A stretch of 64,000 nt of DNA, taken from the NCBI GenBank assembly GCA_902591925.1, contig CACJCN010000003.1, positions 62,001-126,000 of the forward strand. Direction: 5' to 3'. Below, piece after piece: positions 53,904 through 63,971 of this stretch. This DNA comes from an uncultured SAR86 cluster bacterium (GTDB taxonomy: Bacteria; Pseudomonadota; Gammaproteobacteria; Magnimaribacterales; D2472). Made by a program: the position numbers and the translations under genes. Numbering within the stretch: the stretch's first letter is position 1; each line of letters opens with the position of its first letter. The notes beneath the pieces are model-generated. The model was not told the DNA's origin. It saw nothing but the letters and a program-made list of their open reading frames with translations, and ran no database searches.

Positions 53904-54992
53904 TTGCATAAAAAGTCTAATTTGATGGGTTACTCACTTGAGTCACTCGAGAATTTTTTTTGTGGTATAGGAGAACAAAAATTTAGAGCTAAGCAATTGT
54001 TAAGTTGGATTCACAAAAAAGGAATTACCAATTTTAATTTAATGACTGATTTCAATAAAGAACTACGAATCAAATTACAATCTCTTGCAATTATTAAACC
54101 TCCAAAAATCTTTAAAGAATTTATATCTGAAGAGGGCACAAAAAAGTTTTTGATTGAATTAGAATCTGGCTCTATGGTTGAAATGGTCATTATTCCAGAA
54201 AAGAATAGAAAAACATTATGTATATCATCTCAAGCTGGCTGTGCTCTTCAATGCACATTTTGTGCAACTGGAGCCCAAGGATTTAAACAGGATCTAAAAA
54301 GTGACGAAATTATTGGTCAATTATGGCTTGCTAATTTTCATAATAAAGAAATAAATCAAATTACAAATGTAGTTTTTATGGGAATGGGAGAGCCGCTTTT
54401 GAATTATGATGCTGTTCTTGAGTCTGCAAAAATCATGAAAGACCCTCATTCCTACGGATTATCAAGAAAAAGAATTACAATTAGTACATCAGGAATAGTT
54501 CCTAATATACTTAAACTATCTCAGGATATTGACGTTTCACTTGCAATATCTCTTCATGCATCAGATGACATTTTAAGAGATGAAATTGTTCCCATAAATA
54601 AAAAATATCCAATAAAAGCTTTATTGGATGCTTGCAAAGAATATTTAAGTAGTTTCAAAAATAAAAAAACCATCACTATGGAATATATTTTAATTGATGG
54701 TATTAATGACTCTATTGAACATGCAAAACAATTAGCTATTCTGCTTTCAGACATTTCTTGTAAGATCAATTTAATACCATTTAATAACTTTAAGGGCACA
54801 ACATATAAAAGACCTAGTAACAACAAGATGAGTATATTTAAAAAATATTTGATGGATAAAGGTTTCATAGCAACTTTAAGAATTACAAGAGGGGATTCAG
54901 TAGCTGCTGCATGTGGTCAGTTGGTTGGAGATTTATCAAACACAGTCAAAGGTAAAAACTTAATTAAACATAGGTTGATAAATGAGAGGTGA
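53904..54992 (+). CDS. rlmN: 23S rRNA/tRNA (adenine-C2)-methyltransferase RlmN
   Basis: Radical-SAM enzyme of 362 residues that methylates A2503 of 23S rRNA and A37 of tRNAs. The cluster motif C-x3-C-x2-C is in CALQCTFCATGAQG; VFMGMGEPLLNYD, STSGIVPNI, SLHASDD and the C-terminal ITRGDSVAAACGQL with the methyl-carrying Cys are present. Start TTG 53904 gives the N-terminal strand expected by comparison (SNLMGYSLESLENFF); ATG 53925 is the alternative. Overlaps rodZ by 11 bases. Confidence 0.96.
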   Translation: MHKKSNLMGYSLESLENFFCGIGEQKFRAKQLLSWIHKKGITNFNLMTDFNKELRIKLQSLAIIKPPKIFKEFISEEGTKKFLIELESGSMVEMVIIPEKNRKTLCISSQAGCALQCTFCATGAQGFKQDLKSDEIIGQLWLANFHNKEINQITNVVFMGMGEPLLNYDAVLESAKIMKDPHSYGLSRKRITISTSGIVPNILKLSQDIDVSLAISLHASDDILRDEIVPINKKYPIKALLDACKEYLSSFKNKKTITMEYILIDGINDSIEHAKQLAILLSDISCKINLIPFNNFKGTTYKRPSNNKMSIFKKYLMDKGFIATLRITRGDSVAAACGQLVGDLSNTVKGKNLIKHRLINER

Positions 54993-55755
54993 GTTGAAAT
55001 CTGCTGCTTCTGCAAAGATAGGCAAAAAGTTTGCTGAAAAAAGAAAATATCTTGGTTATTCATTAGATCAAGTTTCAGAGATTTTAGTTATTAATAAAGA
55101 TTATCTTAAAGCTATTGAAGGAGGTAATTATTCTATTTTTCCAAGTGAATCATTTGCGAAAGCATATTTTTTAAAATATCGGGATTTTTTAAAAATTTCA
55201 AACGAATTTCCAAATATTTTTGATTTTAAAACTTCTAAAAATAAGATGAAAATTCAGCAAGAGATCAATTTCAATGAAAAAATAGATTTATTTTCAATTT
55301 TAATTTATGTATGTTTGATTATTTCATTAGTTACTGGGGTTTATTTATTTATTCAATTTCCAGATTTTATTGGTCAAAAAAAAATAAATGACGAAATAGA
55401 AATTAATAATATTCAAAACGTTATCAATGAACTTGATAATCAAAATAATACTGAAATTTTATACCCTGTCGATCAAGAAAAAATACCCTCGAATAAATTA
55501 ACAATAGATGATAACTTGCTAAAACTCGAGTTTTCTGGAGAATGTTGGATTGAAATTTATGTTGATGAAAAAATTGTAGAGGCTCAGTTATTTAAAGCTG
55601 AGGATATATATAAGACTGAAATTGTGATGCCCTTCAAAGTTATTGTAGGTAATGCTGATTATGTAAATGGAACATATAATGGTGATGTCATTGATTTTAT
55701 TACTGATGCTAATAGACTAACAAGAGTGAATACTATTAATTTTACTGATGAGTAG
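54982..55755 (+). CDS. rodZ: Cytoskeletal protein RodZ
   Basis: 257 residues: an N-terminal helix-turn-helix Cro/CI-like domain (GKKFAEKRKYLGYSLDQVSEILVINKDYLKAIEGGNY), a single membrane helix (about 108-130), and a periplasmic DUF4115 domain (LLKLEFSGECWIEIYVDEK, PFKVIVGNADYVNGTYNGD). RodZ links MreB to the elongasome. Keeps the rlmN-rodZ-ispG order; pilF, which commonly lies between rlmN and rodZ, is missing. Overlaps both neighbours. Confidence 0.92.
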   Translation: MRGELKSAASAKIGKKFAEKRKYLGYSLDQVSEILVINKDYLKAIEGGNYSIFPSESFAKAYFLKYRDFLKISNEFPNIFDFKTSKNKMKIQQEINFNEKIDLFSILIYVCLIISLVTGVYLFIQFPDFIGQKKINDEIEINNIQNVINELDNQNNTEILYPVDQEKIPSNKLTIDDNLLKLEFSGECWIEIYVDEKIVEAQLFKAEDIYKTEIVMPFKVIVGNADYVNGTYNGDVIDFITDANRLTRVNTINFTDE

Positions 55756-56851
55756 CTGGATAAAAAGAAAAGATACCAAAGTTGTGCGTGTGGGTGACGT
55801 TGCGGTTGGTGGCTATAATCCAATTTCTATTCAATCAATGACTAATACTAACACGAAAGATATTGTGTCAACTGTAAAACAAATTAATGATCTTGATGCA
55901 GCTGGTGCTGATATTGTAAGAGTATCTGTTCCAGGCTATGAGGAAGCAAATGCATTTAAAGAAATAAAAAAAGCTGTCAAGATTCCTCTTGTTGCAGACA
56001 TACATTTTGATTACAAGATTGCTATAGAGGTTGCAGATACTGCAGACTGTTTGAGAATAAATCCAGGGAATATTGGAAAACAAGATAAAGTCAAAGAAGT
56101 TATAAATTCTGCGATTGACAATGATATTCCAATTAGAGTTGGGGTAAATGCTGGATCATTGGAGAAAGATCTTCAAAAAAAATATGGTGAGCCAAATGCC
56201 GACGCTCTTGTTGAATCTGCTCTTAGGCATGTAGAAATTTTAGATAAGTTTAATTTTCAAAATTATAAAATGAGCCTAAAAGCGTCCAATATTGAAATGA
56301 CAGTTGATGCTTACAGGAAAATTTCAGAAATTATTAATCAACCTCTACATTTAGGAATTACAGAGGCTGGAAGCTACAGAGCTGGAACCGTAAAATCGTC
56401 TATTGGAGTTGGAATGCTTTTATCAGAGGGTATAGGTGATACTATAAGAATTTCTCTTGCCTCAAACCCTGTTGATGAAGTTAAGGTTGGTTGGGATATC
56501 CTAAAAAGTTTGAATATTAGAAGTAGAGGAGTAAAAATTATTGCGTGCCCAAGTTGCTCCAGACAAAATTTTAATGTTATTGAAGTTGTAAACGAGCTTG
56601 AAGAGAGGCTTGAGGATATATCTGATGACATAGAGGTTGCAATAATTGGATGTTATGTTAATGGTCCAGGTGAGAGTAAAGTTGCAAATATAGGACTCAC
56701 TGGCGCCAGTCCAAAAAATTTATTATATGTTGATGGTTTACCAAATAAAAAAATATCAAATGAAAATCTGATTGATGAGCTTGAGGAACAAATAAGGTCA
56801 AAAGTTTCTGATAAACAAATTGAATCTGAAAAAATTATTTTAAGGAGCTGA
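55748..56851 (+). CDS. ispG: 4-hydroxy-3-methylbut-2-enyl diphosphate synthase IspG
   Basis: [4Fe-4S] enzyme of the MEP pathway, acting two steps after IspF. VRVGDVAVGGYNPISIQSMTNT, IVRVSVPG, DIHFDYKIA, LRINPGNIG and the cluster Cys in ACPSCSRQ and GCYVNGPGE are clear. 367 residues. Depends on Fe-S supply by the upstream isc operon. Overlaps rodZ by 8 bases; hisS follows after 1 base. Confidence 0.97.
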   Translation: MSSWIKRKDTKVVRVGDVAVGGYNPISIQSMTNTNTKDIVSTVKQINDLDAAGADIVRVSVPGYEEANAFKEIKKAVKIPLVADIHFDYKIAIEVADTADCLRINPGNIGKQDKVKEVINSAIDNDIPIRVGVNAGSLEKDLQKKYGEPNADALVESALRHVEILDKFNFQNYKMSLKASNIEMTVDAYRKISEIINQPLHLGITEAGSYRAGTVKSSIGVGMLLSEGIGDTIRISLASNPVDEVKVGWDILKSLNIRSRGVKIIACPSCSRQNFNVIEVVNELEERLEDISDDIEVAIIGCYVNGPGESKVANIGLTGASPKNLLYVDGLPNKKISNENLIDELEEQIRSKVSDKQIESEKIILRS

Positions 56852-56852
56852 T

Positions 56853-58118
56853 GTGGATAAAATTTCCTCTCTAACAGGAATGCTTGACTTGATTTCTAGT
56901 AAGTCAGATCTAAATGAATATTCGAATAGAATTATTGCAACTGAAGATAACTTAAAAGATATTTTTAGAAATTTTTCTTATTCTGAAATAAGAACTCCTG
57001 CTTTAGAAAACAGCAATTTATTTAAAAGGTCTGTTGGAGACACATCAGACATTGTAAACAAGGAACTTTATACATTTACAGACAAAAATGATAAAAGTAT
57101 TAGTCTTAGACCAGAGGGAACAGCTAGCGTTATAAGATCAATTATAGAAAAAAAGCTAGATAGCGAAACTCACAAGTTATGGTATTTGGGACCTATGTGG
57201 AGGTATGAGAGACCCCAAAAGGGAAGATTTAGACAGTTTAATCAAGCAGGAATAGAGATTTTAGGTTTCAAAGAGGGACCTCCAGAGTTTGAATTAATTT
57301 CATTAATTTGTGAAATTAATAGAAAACTTTGTATAGATAATCCCATTATCAAGATAAATCATCTTGGTGATGCAGAAACTAAAAAGAAATTTTGTGACGA
57401 GTTAGTTAATTTCCTTACTCCAATAAAATCTGAGTTAGGAAATAAAGATTTACTTAGGCTGGAAACTAACCCTCTTAGAATTCTAGACTCAAAAAATGCA
57501 AAAACACAGGAAGCTCTTGCCAAAGCACCTTCAATAAAAGATTTTTTACCAAAAAATTCTATAGAGCTACTCTCAAAAATTAAACAAACTTTTTCAACTG
57601 AATGTGAGATTGTTATAGATTATGGATTAGTAAGAGGTTTAGATTATTATACAGGTTTTGTTTTTGAAGCTGTTTCATCTGAATTAGGTGCTCAGGACTC
57701 ATATCTTGGAGGAGGAAGATATGATAATTTGTCTAAGCAGTTAGGTGGCAAAGAACTTCCAGCAATTGGAATGGCTGTTGGTATTGAGAGACTTTCTCTA
57801 ATAACTGATCCAAAGATAAATAATAATGTATTAATCTCGTTTATAATTGTGTCTAGTAATTTTGATCCAAAAGCATATAAAATAGCGCACAATATTAGAT
57901 CAATTAACGATTGCGTTGATATAGATATTCAATTGTCAGATGCAAGCTTAAAATCAAAATTAAGAAGAGCTAACAAAGACAATGCATCATATGCAATTAT
58001 AGTTGGCGATGACGAACTTGAGTCGGATTCTGTTATATTTAAACCCTTAAATGAAAAAGATTCTGAGCAAGTTAGAATAAGTATTTCAGAATTAGAAAGT
58101 TATATAAAAAATTTATAA
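56853..58118 (+). CDS. hisS: Histidyl-tRNA synthetase
   Basis: Class II synthetase of 421 residues. SLRPEGTASVIRS, motif 2 YLGPMWRYERPQKGRFRQFNQAGIE, the histidine motif GLVRGLDYYTGFVFE, motif 3 LPAIGMAVGIERL, and the C-terminal anticodon domain are visible. Start GTG 56853 with TAAGGAG upstream; an overlapping ATG at 56851 is in another frame. Confidence 0.96.
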   Translation: MDKISSLTGMLDLISSKSDLNEYSNRIIATEDNLKDIFRNFSYSEIRTPALENSNLFKRSVGDTSDIVNKELYTFTDKNDKSISLRPEGTASVIRSIIEKKLDSETHKLWYLGPMWRYERPQKGRFRQFNQAGIEILGFKEGPPEFELISLICEINRKLCIDNPIIKINHLGDAETKKKFCDELVNFLTPIKSELGNKDLLRLETNPLRILDSKNAKTQEALAKAPSIKDFLPKNSIELLSKIKQTFSTECEIVIDYGLVRGLDYYTGFVFEAVSSELGAQDSYLGGGRYDNLSKQLGGKELPAIGMAVGIERLSLITDPKINNNVLISFIIVSSNFDPKAYKIAHNIRSINDCVDIDIQLSDASLKSKLRRANKDNASYAIIVGDDELESDSVIFKPLNEKDSEQVRISISELESYIKNL

Positions 58119-58133
58119 CGATAGGGGCTCATT

Positions 58134-58778
58134 ATGAACAATGTATATGAAAACAATATGCGGTTTTTGCCTATTTTGAAATTTTGGGATAAATATAAAA
58201 AAATAATATCTTTACTTGTACTTACTTTAATTGGATTAATTACATTTTTCATAATAAACAAGCAAATTAATAAATATCAATCTGAGCAAGCAGCATTAAT
58301 TTACAATGATTGGCAAACAGAACTCCTATCTGAGGAGCCGAATATTGAAAATTTAAATAGTTTGCTTGATGAGTTTTTAAATAGCTACAAAAAAACCGGG
58401 TATACCCAATTAGCTCTTCTTGAAAAAGCCAACCTAGATGCCAAGCTCAAAAACTATGATGAAGCTTTATATAATTTCAATGAATTAATAATGTTAACCG
58501 ATGGCGCTAGAGACAATAAAATTTTTAATAAAATTTCTAGAGTAAGTGCATCAAGAATACTTTTGTCACTAGAAAGATATGATGAAGCACTATCAATGAT
58601 TGAAAAATATTCTTTAGGTGACACAAATGCACCGATTCATGAATTAGCTGGCGATATTTTATTCAAACAAGGTAAAGTTAATCTCGCAATTAATCAATAT
58701 GAAGCTGCTGAAGAAAAATATACTGATCAAACATCAAAATCTATTATTTCAATGAAAATAGCAAGCATTTCAAATTAA
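58134..58778 (+). CDS. yfgM: YfgM-like tetratricopeptide membrane protein
   Basis: 214 residues: a short cytoplasmic start, one membrane helix (about residues 25-45) and a periplasmic TPR-like domain (LALLEKANLDAKLKNYDEALYNFNELI, ERYDEALSMIEKYSLG, HELAGDILFKQGKVNLAINQYEAA). YfgM associates with SecYEG/PpiD in E. coli. Position between hisS and bamB supports the call; sequence similarity outside the TPR pattern is weak. Confidence 0.85.
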   Translation: MNNVYENNMRFLPILKFWDKYKKIISLLVLTLIGLITFFIINKQINKYQSEQAALIYNDWQTELLSEEPNIENLNSLLDEFLNSYKKTGYTQLALLEKANLDAKLKNYDEALYNFNELIMLTDGARDNKIFNKISRVSASRILLSLERYDEALSMIEKYSLGDTNAPIHELAGDILFKQGKVNLAINQYEAAEEKYTDQTSKSIISMKIASISN

Positions 58779-58779
58779 A

Positions 58780-59934
58780 ATGAAATTTTTAAAACAAAAA
58801 TTATTTCTATTATCAATTCTCTTAATAAGTGGATGCTCTACTCTTGATAGTCTTAGGTTTTGGCAAAATGATGAAGTTGATCCTGACGAGCCAAAAGAGC
58901 TCAGTTCTTTTGCAAGTCAAGAAAATATTAAAGTTCTTTGGAGAAATTCATATAATGGTGAAAATGAAATTGGTAATTTCTTACCAAGTTTTAATGCTCA
59001 AAATATCTTTTTTAGCGATGCATCAGGTAATGTTTTATCTATGGATGCAAAAACTGGAAATGATAATTGGTCAGTTAAATTAAACTTTTTAGCTTCAGGC
59101 ACCTCAGCTGGGTTCGGAATTGTTGTCGTGGCTGATGTTGATGGAAATGTAATTGCTCTTGATCAAATTGATGGCAGTGTATTATGGTCGTCTAATGTAA
59201 AAGGAGAGGTACTAAGCAGCGTAGCAATAGATGCAAAAATAGTAGTTGTCAAAACTGGATCTGGAGAACTTTTAGGTTTAAATAAAGACAGTGGTGAAGT
59301 GATTTGGTCATACAGGTCGACATTACCAGTTTTAACTATAAGAGGTAATAGTAGCCCTGTAATTGTTGATAATTTAGTTTATGCATCTTTTGACAACGGT
59401 AGGCTTGGTGTCTTTGAATTAAATTCTGGCTTTCAAATATGGGATGGAGCAATATCGTATGTCAGTGGAGCCTCTGAATTAGAAAATTTAATAGATTCAG
59501 ATTCGAATCCAGTTATTGAAGGAGGACTAATTTATACCACAAACTATCAAGGTAATTTAAATATTTTTGATCCCTCTCAAAAAAGATCCGTTTGGAGTAA
59601 CAATGCTTCATCATTTTTTTCACCAATTATTAGCAGAGGGATGTTAATGGTTGTTGAAGAAAACTCTTCAATAAAGTCTTTTGCACTTAAAACACTTGAG
59701 GAGTCATGGATTAATAGCGATTATCTAAATAGAGATCTATCTAATGGTGTTTCATACAAAGATAATATAGTCGTTGGAGACTTTGAAGGTTATGTGCATG
59801 TTATTAATATTCTAAATGGTCGAACAGTTGGTAGAGAAAAGTTATCTAGACATCCTATTAAAACCATCTTAAGCAGAAGTGACAGCTTATATGTAATTGA
59901 TGAAGCTTTTAATTTAATATCAATTGACTTATAA
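58780..59934 (+). CDS. bamB: Outer membrane assembly lipoprotein BamB
   Basis: 384 residues. Lipoprotein signal with lipobox ISGC (Cys about residue 19), then an eight-bladed propeller of PQQ-like repeats with recurring Gly-Asn/Ser-Trp units (MDAKTGNDNWSVKL, DQIDGSVLWSSN, NKDSGEVIWSYR, LNSGFQIWDGA). BamB delivers substrates to BamA. Follows yfgM by 1 base. Confidence 0.95.
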   Translation: MKFLKQKLFLLSILLISGCSTLDSLRFWQNDEVDPDEPKELSSFASQENIKVLWRNSYNGENEIGNFLPSFNAQNIFFSDASGNVLSMDAKTGNDNWSVKLNFLASGTSAGFGIVVVADVDGNVIALDQIDGSVLWSSNVKGEVLSSVAIDAKIVVVKTGSGELLGLNKDSGEVIWSYRSTLPVLTIRGNSSPVIVDNLVYASFDNGRLGVFELNSGFQIWDGAISYVSGASELENLIDSDSNPVIEGGLIYTTNYQGNLNIFDPSQKRSVWSNNASSFFSPIISRGMLMVVEENSSIKSFALKTLEESWINSDYLNRDLSNGVSYKDNIVVGDFEGYVHVINILNGRTVGREKLSRHPIKTILSRSDSLYVIDEAFNLISIDL

Positions 59935-59949
59935 AAATGGATTTTAGAT

Positions 59950-61335
59950 ATGTTTACTTCAATTGCAATTATAGGACGTCCAAACGTAGGTAAATCTACC
60001 TTATTTAATAAACTTACAAACTCTAGAGACGCAATAGTTTCAGATTTCCCTGGCCTTACCAAAGATAGAAATTATGGTTTTTTGAAATTTAAAGATAAAA
60101 AAGCTTTATTGGTTGATACTGGAGGAATTGCAAAAGATAACGATGAAATTAAAGTGGCGATTTCTAATCAAGCATGGATAGCAGTTGAAGAATCAGAAGT
60201 TGCTTTATTTTTATTAGATGGTTCAGAGAGTTTGACCAGTCTTGACCTTGAAATTATTTCGAAGTTAAGAAAATTAAATAAACAATTCATCACAATCCTT
60301 AATAAAATTGACAAAAAATCTGATGGTCTTATAAAAGAAGATCTTAAGAAGAAGGGAGTTGAGGGCTATTTAGAAATTAGTGCTGAACACTCAAAAAATT
60401 TAAATAAAATCAAATTAGAGCTCGAAAAAAGATTAACAAAAGCTGACATTGAATTTCCTGAGGGTAAAAAAGTCGCTATTCTCGGAAGGCCGAATGCTGG
60501 CAAATCAACTTTTATAAATAAATTAATAAATGAGGAAAGATTGATAGTTAGCGAGATTGCAGGAACTACCATTGATGCAATAAGTGTCCCATTTATATTC
60601 AATAATGAAGAATTTATTTTGATTGATACTGCCGGTATTAGAAAAGGTTACAAACATAATCATAAAATTGAATATTTTTCATTTGTTAGAGCAATGCATG
60701 CTATTGATAAAAGCGACATTGTAATTTTCATTTGTGATATTGATGACGGGGTCGTTGATCAAGATATGAAGATTCTCAACATGATTATAGACAACGGAAA
60801 GCCAGTACTTTTTGCATTAAATAAGGTTGATTTAATGAGTAAAAAAGAATTGAAAACAAAATATCTTACAAAAAAAATGCAATCTGAATTTCTAAAAAAT
60901 ATCGAACAAGTTGAAATATCTGCATTAAATAAGAAGGGTTTTAATAAAGTTTTTAAATTAGCTAGAAAGATTATAAAAAAATCTCAAAGAAATTTTACGA
61001 CATCAATGCTTAATAAATTATTAGAAAGATTTTTATCTATAAATCCTCCTCCATCTATATCTGGCAGACAAATTAAGTTTAAGCACGTCCATTTTGGAGG
61101 GATTCATCCAACAACTTTTATTATTCATTCCAACCAAGATAAAAAAATTCCAAAAAATTATCGTAAATATTTAGAAAACTCCTTTAGGTCTGAACTAAAT
61201 TTAAAAAGTATACAGCTTAAAATTATTTTCAGAAAATCTGATAATCCTTACGAGGGCAAAAAAAATAAACTTTCAGAAAGACAGGTAAAAAAAAGAAAAC
61301 GATTGATAAAGCATAACAAAAAATCAAAAAAGTAA
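59950..61335 (+). CDS. der: Ribosome biogenesis GTPase Der (EngA)
   Basis: Double GTPase of 461 residues acting in 50S assembly. First G domain: GRPNVGKSTLFN, DTGGIAK, LNKID; second: GRPNAGKSTFIN (about residue 178), DTAGIRKG, ALNKVDL; then the KH-like C-terminal domain and a very basic tail (KLSERQVKKRKRLIKHNKKSKK region). Last gene of the hisS-yfgM-bamB-der run. ATG 59950 is 15 bases after bamB. Confidence 0.97.
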   Translation: MFTSIAIIGRPNVGKSTLFNKLTNSRDAIVSDFPGLTKDRNYGFLKFKDKKALLVDTGGIAKDNDEIKVAISNQAWIAVEESEVALFLLDGSESLTSLDLEIISKLRKLNKQFITILNKIDKKSDGLIKEDLKKKGVEGYLEISAEHSKNLNKIKLELEKRLTKADIEFPEGKKVAILGRPNAGKSTFINKLINEERLIVSEIAGTTIDAISVPFIFNNEEFILIDTAGIRKGYKHNHKIEYFSFVRAMHAIDKSDIVIFICDIDDGVVDQDMKILNMIIDNGKPVLFALNKVDLMSKKELKTKYLTKKMQSEFLKNIEQVEISALNKKGFNKVFKLARKIIKKSQRNFTTSMLNKLLERFLSINPPPSISGRQIKFKHVHFGGIHPTTFIIHSNQDKKIPKNYRKYLENSFRSELNLKSIQLKIIFRKSDNPYEGKKNKLSERQVKKRKRLIKHNKKSKK

Positions 61336-61418
61336 TCCCTAATTACCAATTTGAACTAAAAATCTGCGTTATAATTCAACCTAATAATAAATTATTTATA
61401 TTTATAATTTAGCACACA
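61336..61418 (+). promoter_or_regulatory. Promoter region of the sdh operon
   Basis: The 83-base gap has two -10-like TATAAT sequences, at 61370-61375 and 61403-61408. TTGAAC at 61351-61356 is only 13 bases from the first. The second lies in an AT-only inverted repeat (AAATTAT 61389-61395 / ATAATTT 61404-61410) and would give a leader of a few bases before the sdhC ATG at 61419. No Shine-Dalgarno sequence is seen. Confidence 0.45.
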
Positions 61419-61802
61419 ATGCAAGAACGACCAGTATATCTAGATTTAACAAAAATCAGACTACCTATGTCTGCCTTTTCATCAATTTCACATAGATTGT
61501 CAGGCATGTATGTTTTTTTTATAACAATTCCATTGATGTTATATATGATTGATCAATCAGTATCCTCAAAGGCTTCTTTTGAAGGGCTAATAATTGAAAT
61601 TACATCAATTTCTGCGTTTTCTATTTTTGTATTTTTGAGTATTGCTATATTTTGGTATCACATACTTACCGGTATTAGGCATTTAATTATGGATTTTTTT
61701 CACATAGGTGAGTCCTTAAATGGCTCACATTACTCATCTATTTTTACTTTAGTTTTATGGATAGGAACTTCACTAGTTTTTTTTGGATATTTGTTCATAT
61801 GA
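61419..61802 (+). CDS. sdhC: Succinate dehydrogenase cytochrome b subunit SdhC
   Basis: 127 residues with three hydrophobic helices. RPVYLDLTKIRLPMSAFSSISHRLSG at the start is the SdhC signature (quinone-site Ser/Arg), and the heme-ligand His lies in WYHILTGIRHLIMD. Membrane anchor of complex II. Overlaps sdhD by 4 bases (ATGA). Confidence 0.95.
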   Translation: MQERPVYLDLTKIRLPMSAFSSISHRLSGMYVFFITIPLMLYMIDQSVSSKASFEGLIIEITSISAFSIFVFLSIAIFWYHILTGIRHLIMDFFHIGESLNGSHYSSIFTLVLWIGTSLVFFGYLFI

Positions 61803-62158
61803 AAGGTTCATTTATTTGGTATACACAGAGATACACTTCCATAATAATACTCTGCTATCTAATTTATATATTAAGTTTTATATTCACCAATCAAGACATT
61901 AATTTTTTTTCTTGGTCTGATTTTTTTCTCTCATTTCAAGTTAGATTTCTCTCATCAATCGTATTTCTTGTAATTGTTTTACATGCCTTCATTGGACTTT
62001 GGACAGTTGGAACAGATTATTTAACAAAACGAACTCTTGGCTATTTAAATATAAGCCTTTCGAGAGGGGCAGATATCTTAAGATATATTTATTACTTTAT
62101 TTTTGGATTATTAGGCATTGTGTATTTAACTGCCATTTTTTATATAATATGGTTATAA
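61799..62158 (+). CDS. sdhD: Succinate dehydrogenase membrane anchor SdhD
   Basis: 119 residues, three hydrophobic helices. WYTQRYTSIIILCYLIYI corresponds to the WLLQRVTA block of SdhD, and VLHAFIGLWTVGTDYL to the heme/quinone helix with the His and Tyr. ATG 61799 is chosen because it is coupled to the sdhC stop and gives the normal length; an upstream in-frame ATG would overlap sdhC by 46 bases. Confidence 0.93.
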   Translation: MKGSFIWYTQRYTSIIILCYLIYILSFIFTNQDINFFSWSDFFLSFQVRFLSSIVFLVIVLHAFIGLWTVGTDYLTKRTLGYLNISLSRGADILRYIYYFIFGLLGIVYLTAIFYIIWL

Positions 62159-62186
62159 TGTATGCTGATATTTAATTATAAATAAT

Positions 62187-63971
62187 ATGAATAATATCTT
62201 TACTAATAGTATTAAAAAAATTGAATTTGATGCTTTAATTGTTGGCGGAGGAGGCTCTGGGATGAGAGCATCTCTAGAGCTAGCTAAATCTGGCTTAAAA
62301 ACCGCAGTAGTATCAAAAGTTTTCCCAACTAGATCTCACACTGTGTCAGCACAAGGCGGAATAACATGTGCAATTGCTAGTGCTGATCCAAATGATGATT
62401 GGAGATGGCATATGTATGATACAGTCAAAGGTGCTGATTTTATTGGTGATCAAGATGCTATTGAATATTTGTGTTCTGAAGGGCCAAAAGCTGTATTTGA
62501 GTTAGAGCATATGGGACTTCCTTTCTCAAGGTTTGAAAATGGCAGAATATATCAGAGACCCTTTGGAGGGCAATCAAAAGATTTTGGTAAAGGCGGTCAG
62601 GCTGCAAGAACTTGTGCTGCAGCTGATAGGACTGGGCATGCTTTACTCCATACTTTGTATCAAAATAATGTTAAAGAAGGTGCCAATTTTCTTAACGAAT
62701 GGTTTGCAGTAGATTTAGTAAAAAATTCAAAAGATGAAGTTACTGGAGTAATTGCTTTTTCAATTGAAAATGGCGAGGTTGCATACTTAAAAGCACAAGC
62801 AACTGTTCTTGCAACAGGTGGAGCCGGAAGAATATATGCATCCACCACCAATGCTTTAATTAATACTGGTGATGGTTTAGCAATGGCTTTAAGAGCAGGA
62901 TTCCCCGCACAAGATATGGAAATGTGGCAGTTTCATCCAACGGGCATTTACGGAGCAGGTTCTCTTGTTACAGAAGGATGTAGAGGCGAAGGAGGCTTTT
63001 TAATCAATAAAGATGGCGAAAGATTCATGGAAAGGTATGCTCCAAATGTAAAAGACCTAGCAGGACGAGATGTTGTCGCCCGATCAATGGTATTAGAAAT
63101 TCTAGAAGGTCGAGGTTGTGGCGAAAAAAATGATCATATTTATCTTAAGCTTGATCATTTAGGTGCTGAAGTTTTAAATTCTAAGCTACCAGGTATATGT
63201 GAATTGTCTAGGACTTTTGCTCATGTTGATCCAATATATGAGCCAATTCCAGTTGTGCCTACTTGCCACTATATGATGGGCGGTACACCTACAAACATTT
63301 CTGGACAAGCATTCACAAGAATTAATGATGAGGATCATTTAATACCTGGATTATTTTCTGCTGGCGAGGCTGCATGTGTTTCTGTTCACGGAGCTAATAG
63401 ATTGGGCGGAAACTCGCTTCTTGATTTGGTTGTTTTTGGAAGGGCAACAGGAAAACATATTCAGAGTGAACTAAAATCAGGTGGTGGTGTAGATTCTGCT
63501 ACTAAAAGTGATATTGAAAAGTCACTTGAAAGATTAAATATACTAAATGACTCTTCTAACGGACATGATCCAGCAGATGTAAAAAAAGAACTCCAAGAAT
63601 GTATGCAAAATTACTTTGGAGTATTCAGAAGAGGTGAATTTATGAAGAAAGGTTTGGACCAATTAAATGAGCTAAAAGAAAAAGTTGATAATCTTCATTT
63701 AAAAGATAAAAGTGATGCATTTAATACAAGCAGAGTTGAGGCAATTGAACTACAAAATCTATTTGAGGTTGCAGAATCAACGGCAATTTCTGCATACCAG
63801 AGAACTGAAAGTAGAGGCGCACATGCTAGAGATGATTATCCTGACAGAGATGATGAAAATTGGTTATGTCACACTATATATGATCCTGTTTCAAAAAAAG
63901 TTTCTAAAAGAGGAGTTAATTTTGAACCCAATAAGGTAGAAGCTTTTCCGCCTAAAGTAAGGACATATTAA
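62187..63971 (+). CDS. sdhA: Succinate dehydrogenase flavoprotein subunit SdhA
   Basis: 594 residues. FAD-binding [17 protein letters not shown], the covalent-FAD His in [21 protein letters not shown], active-site Arg in RGEGGFLIN and [28 protein letters not shown], and the C-terminal [17 protein letters not shown] are all intact. Oxidises succinate in the TCA cycle on the cytoplasmic side of the membrane. sdhB should follow. Confidence 0.98.
   Translation: MNNIFTNSIKKIEFDALIVGGGGSGMRASLELAKSGLKTAVVSKVFPTRSHTVSAQGGITCAIASADPNDDWRWHMYDTVKGADFIGDQDAIEYLCSEGPKAVFELEHMGLPFSRFENGRIYQRPFGGQSKDFGKGGQAARTCAAADRTGHALLHTLYQNNVKEGANFLNEWFAVDLVKNSKDEVTGVIAFSIENGEVAYLKAQATVLATGGAGRIYASTTNALINTGDGLAMALRAGFPAQDMEMWQFHPTGIYGAGSLVTEGCRGEGGFLINKDGERFMERYAPNVKDLAGRDVVARSMVLEILEGRGCGEKNDHIYLKLDHLGAEVLNSKLPGICELSRTFAHVDPIYEPIPVVPTCHYMMGGTPTNISGQAFTRINDEDHLIPGLFSAGEAACVSVHGANRLGGNSLLDLVVFGRATGKHIQSELKSGGGVDSATKSDIEKSLERLNILNDSSNGHDPADVKKELQECMQNYFGVFRRGEFMKKGLDQLNELKEKVDNLHLKDKSDAFNTSRVEAIELQNLFEVAESTAISAYQRTESRGAHARDDYPDRDDENWLCHTIYDPVSKKVSKRGVNFEPNKVEAFPPKVRTY

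Noticed and set aside
54982-55755. Helix-turn-helix transcription factor
   Set aside because: The HTH domain is followed by a membrane helix and a DUF4115 domain, and the gene lies between rlmN and ispG, which is the RodZ arrangement.
61389-61410. Inverted repeat AAATTAT/ATAATTT before sdhC as an operator
   Set aside because: It contains only A and T in a region that is itself nearly all A/T, so chance is a sufficient explanation; kept only as part of the promoter description.
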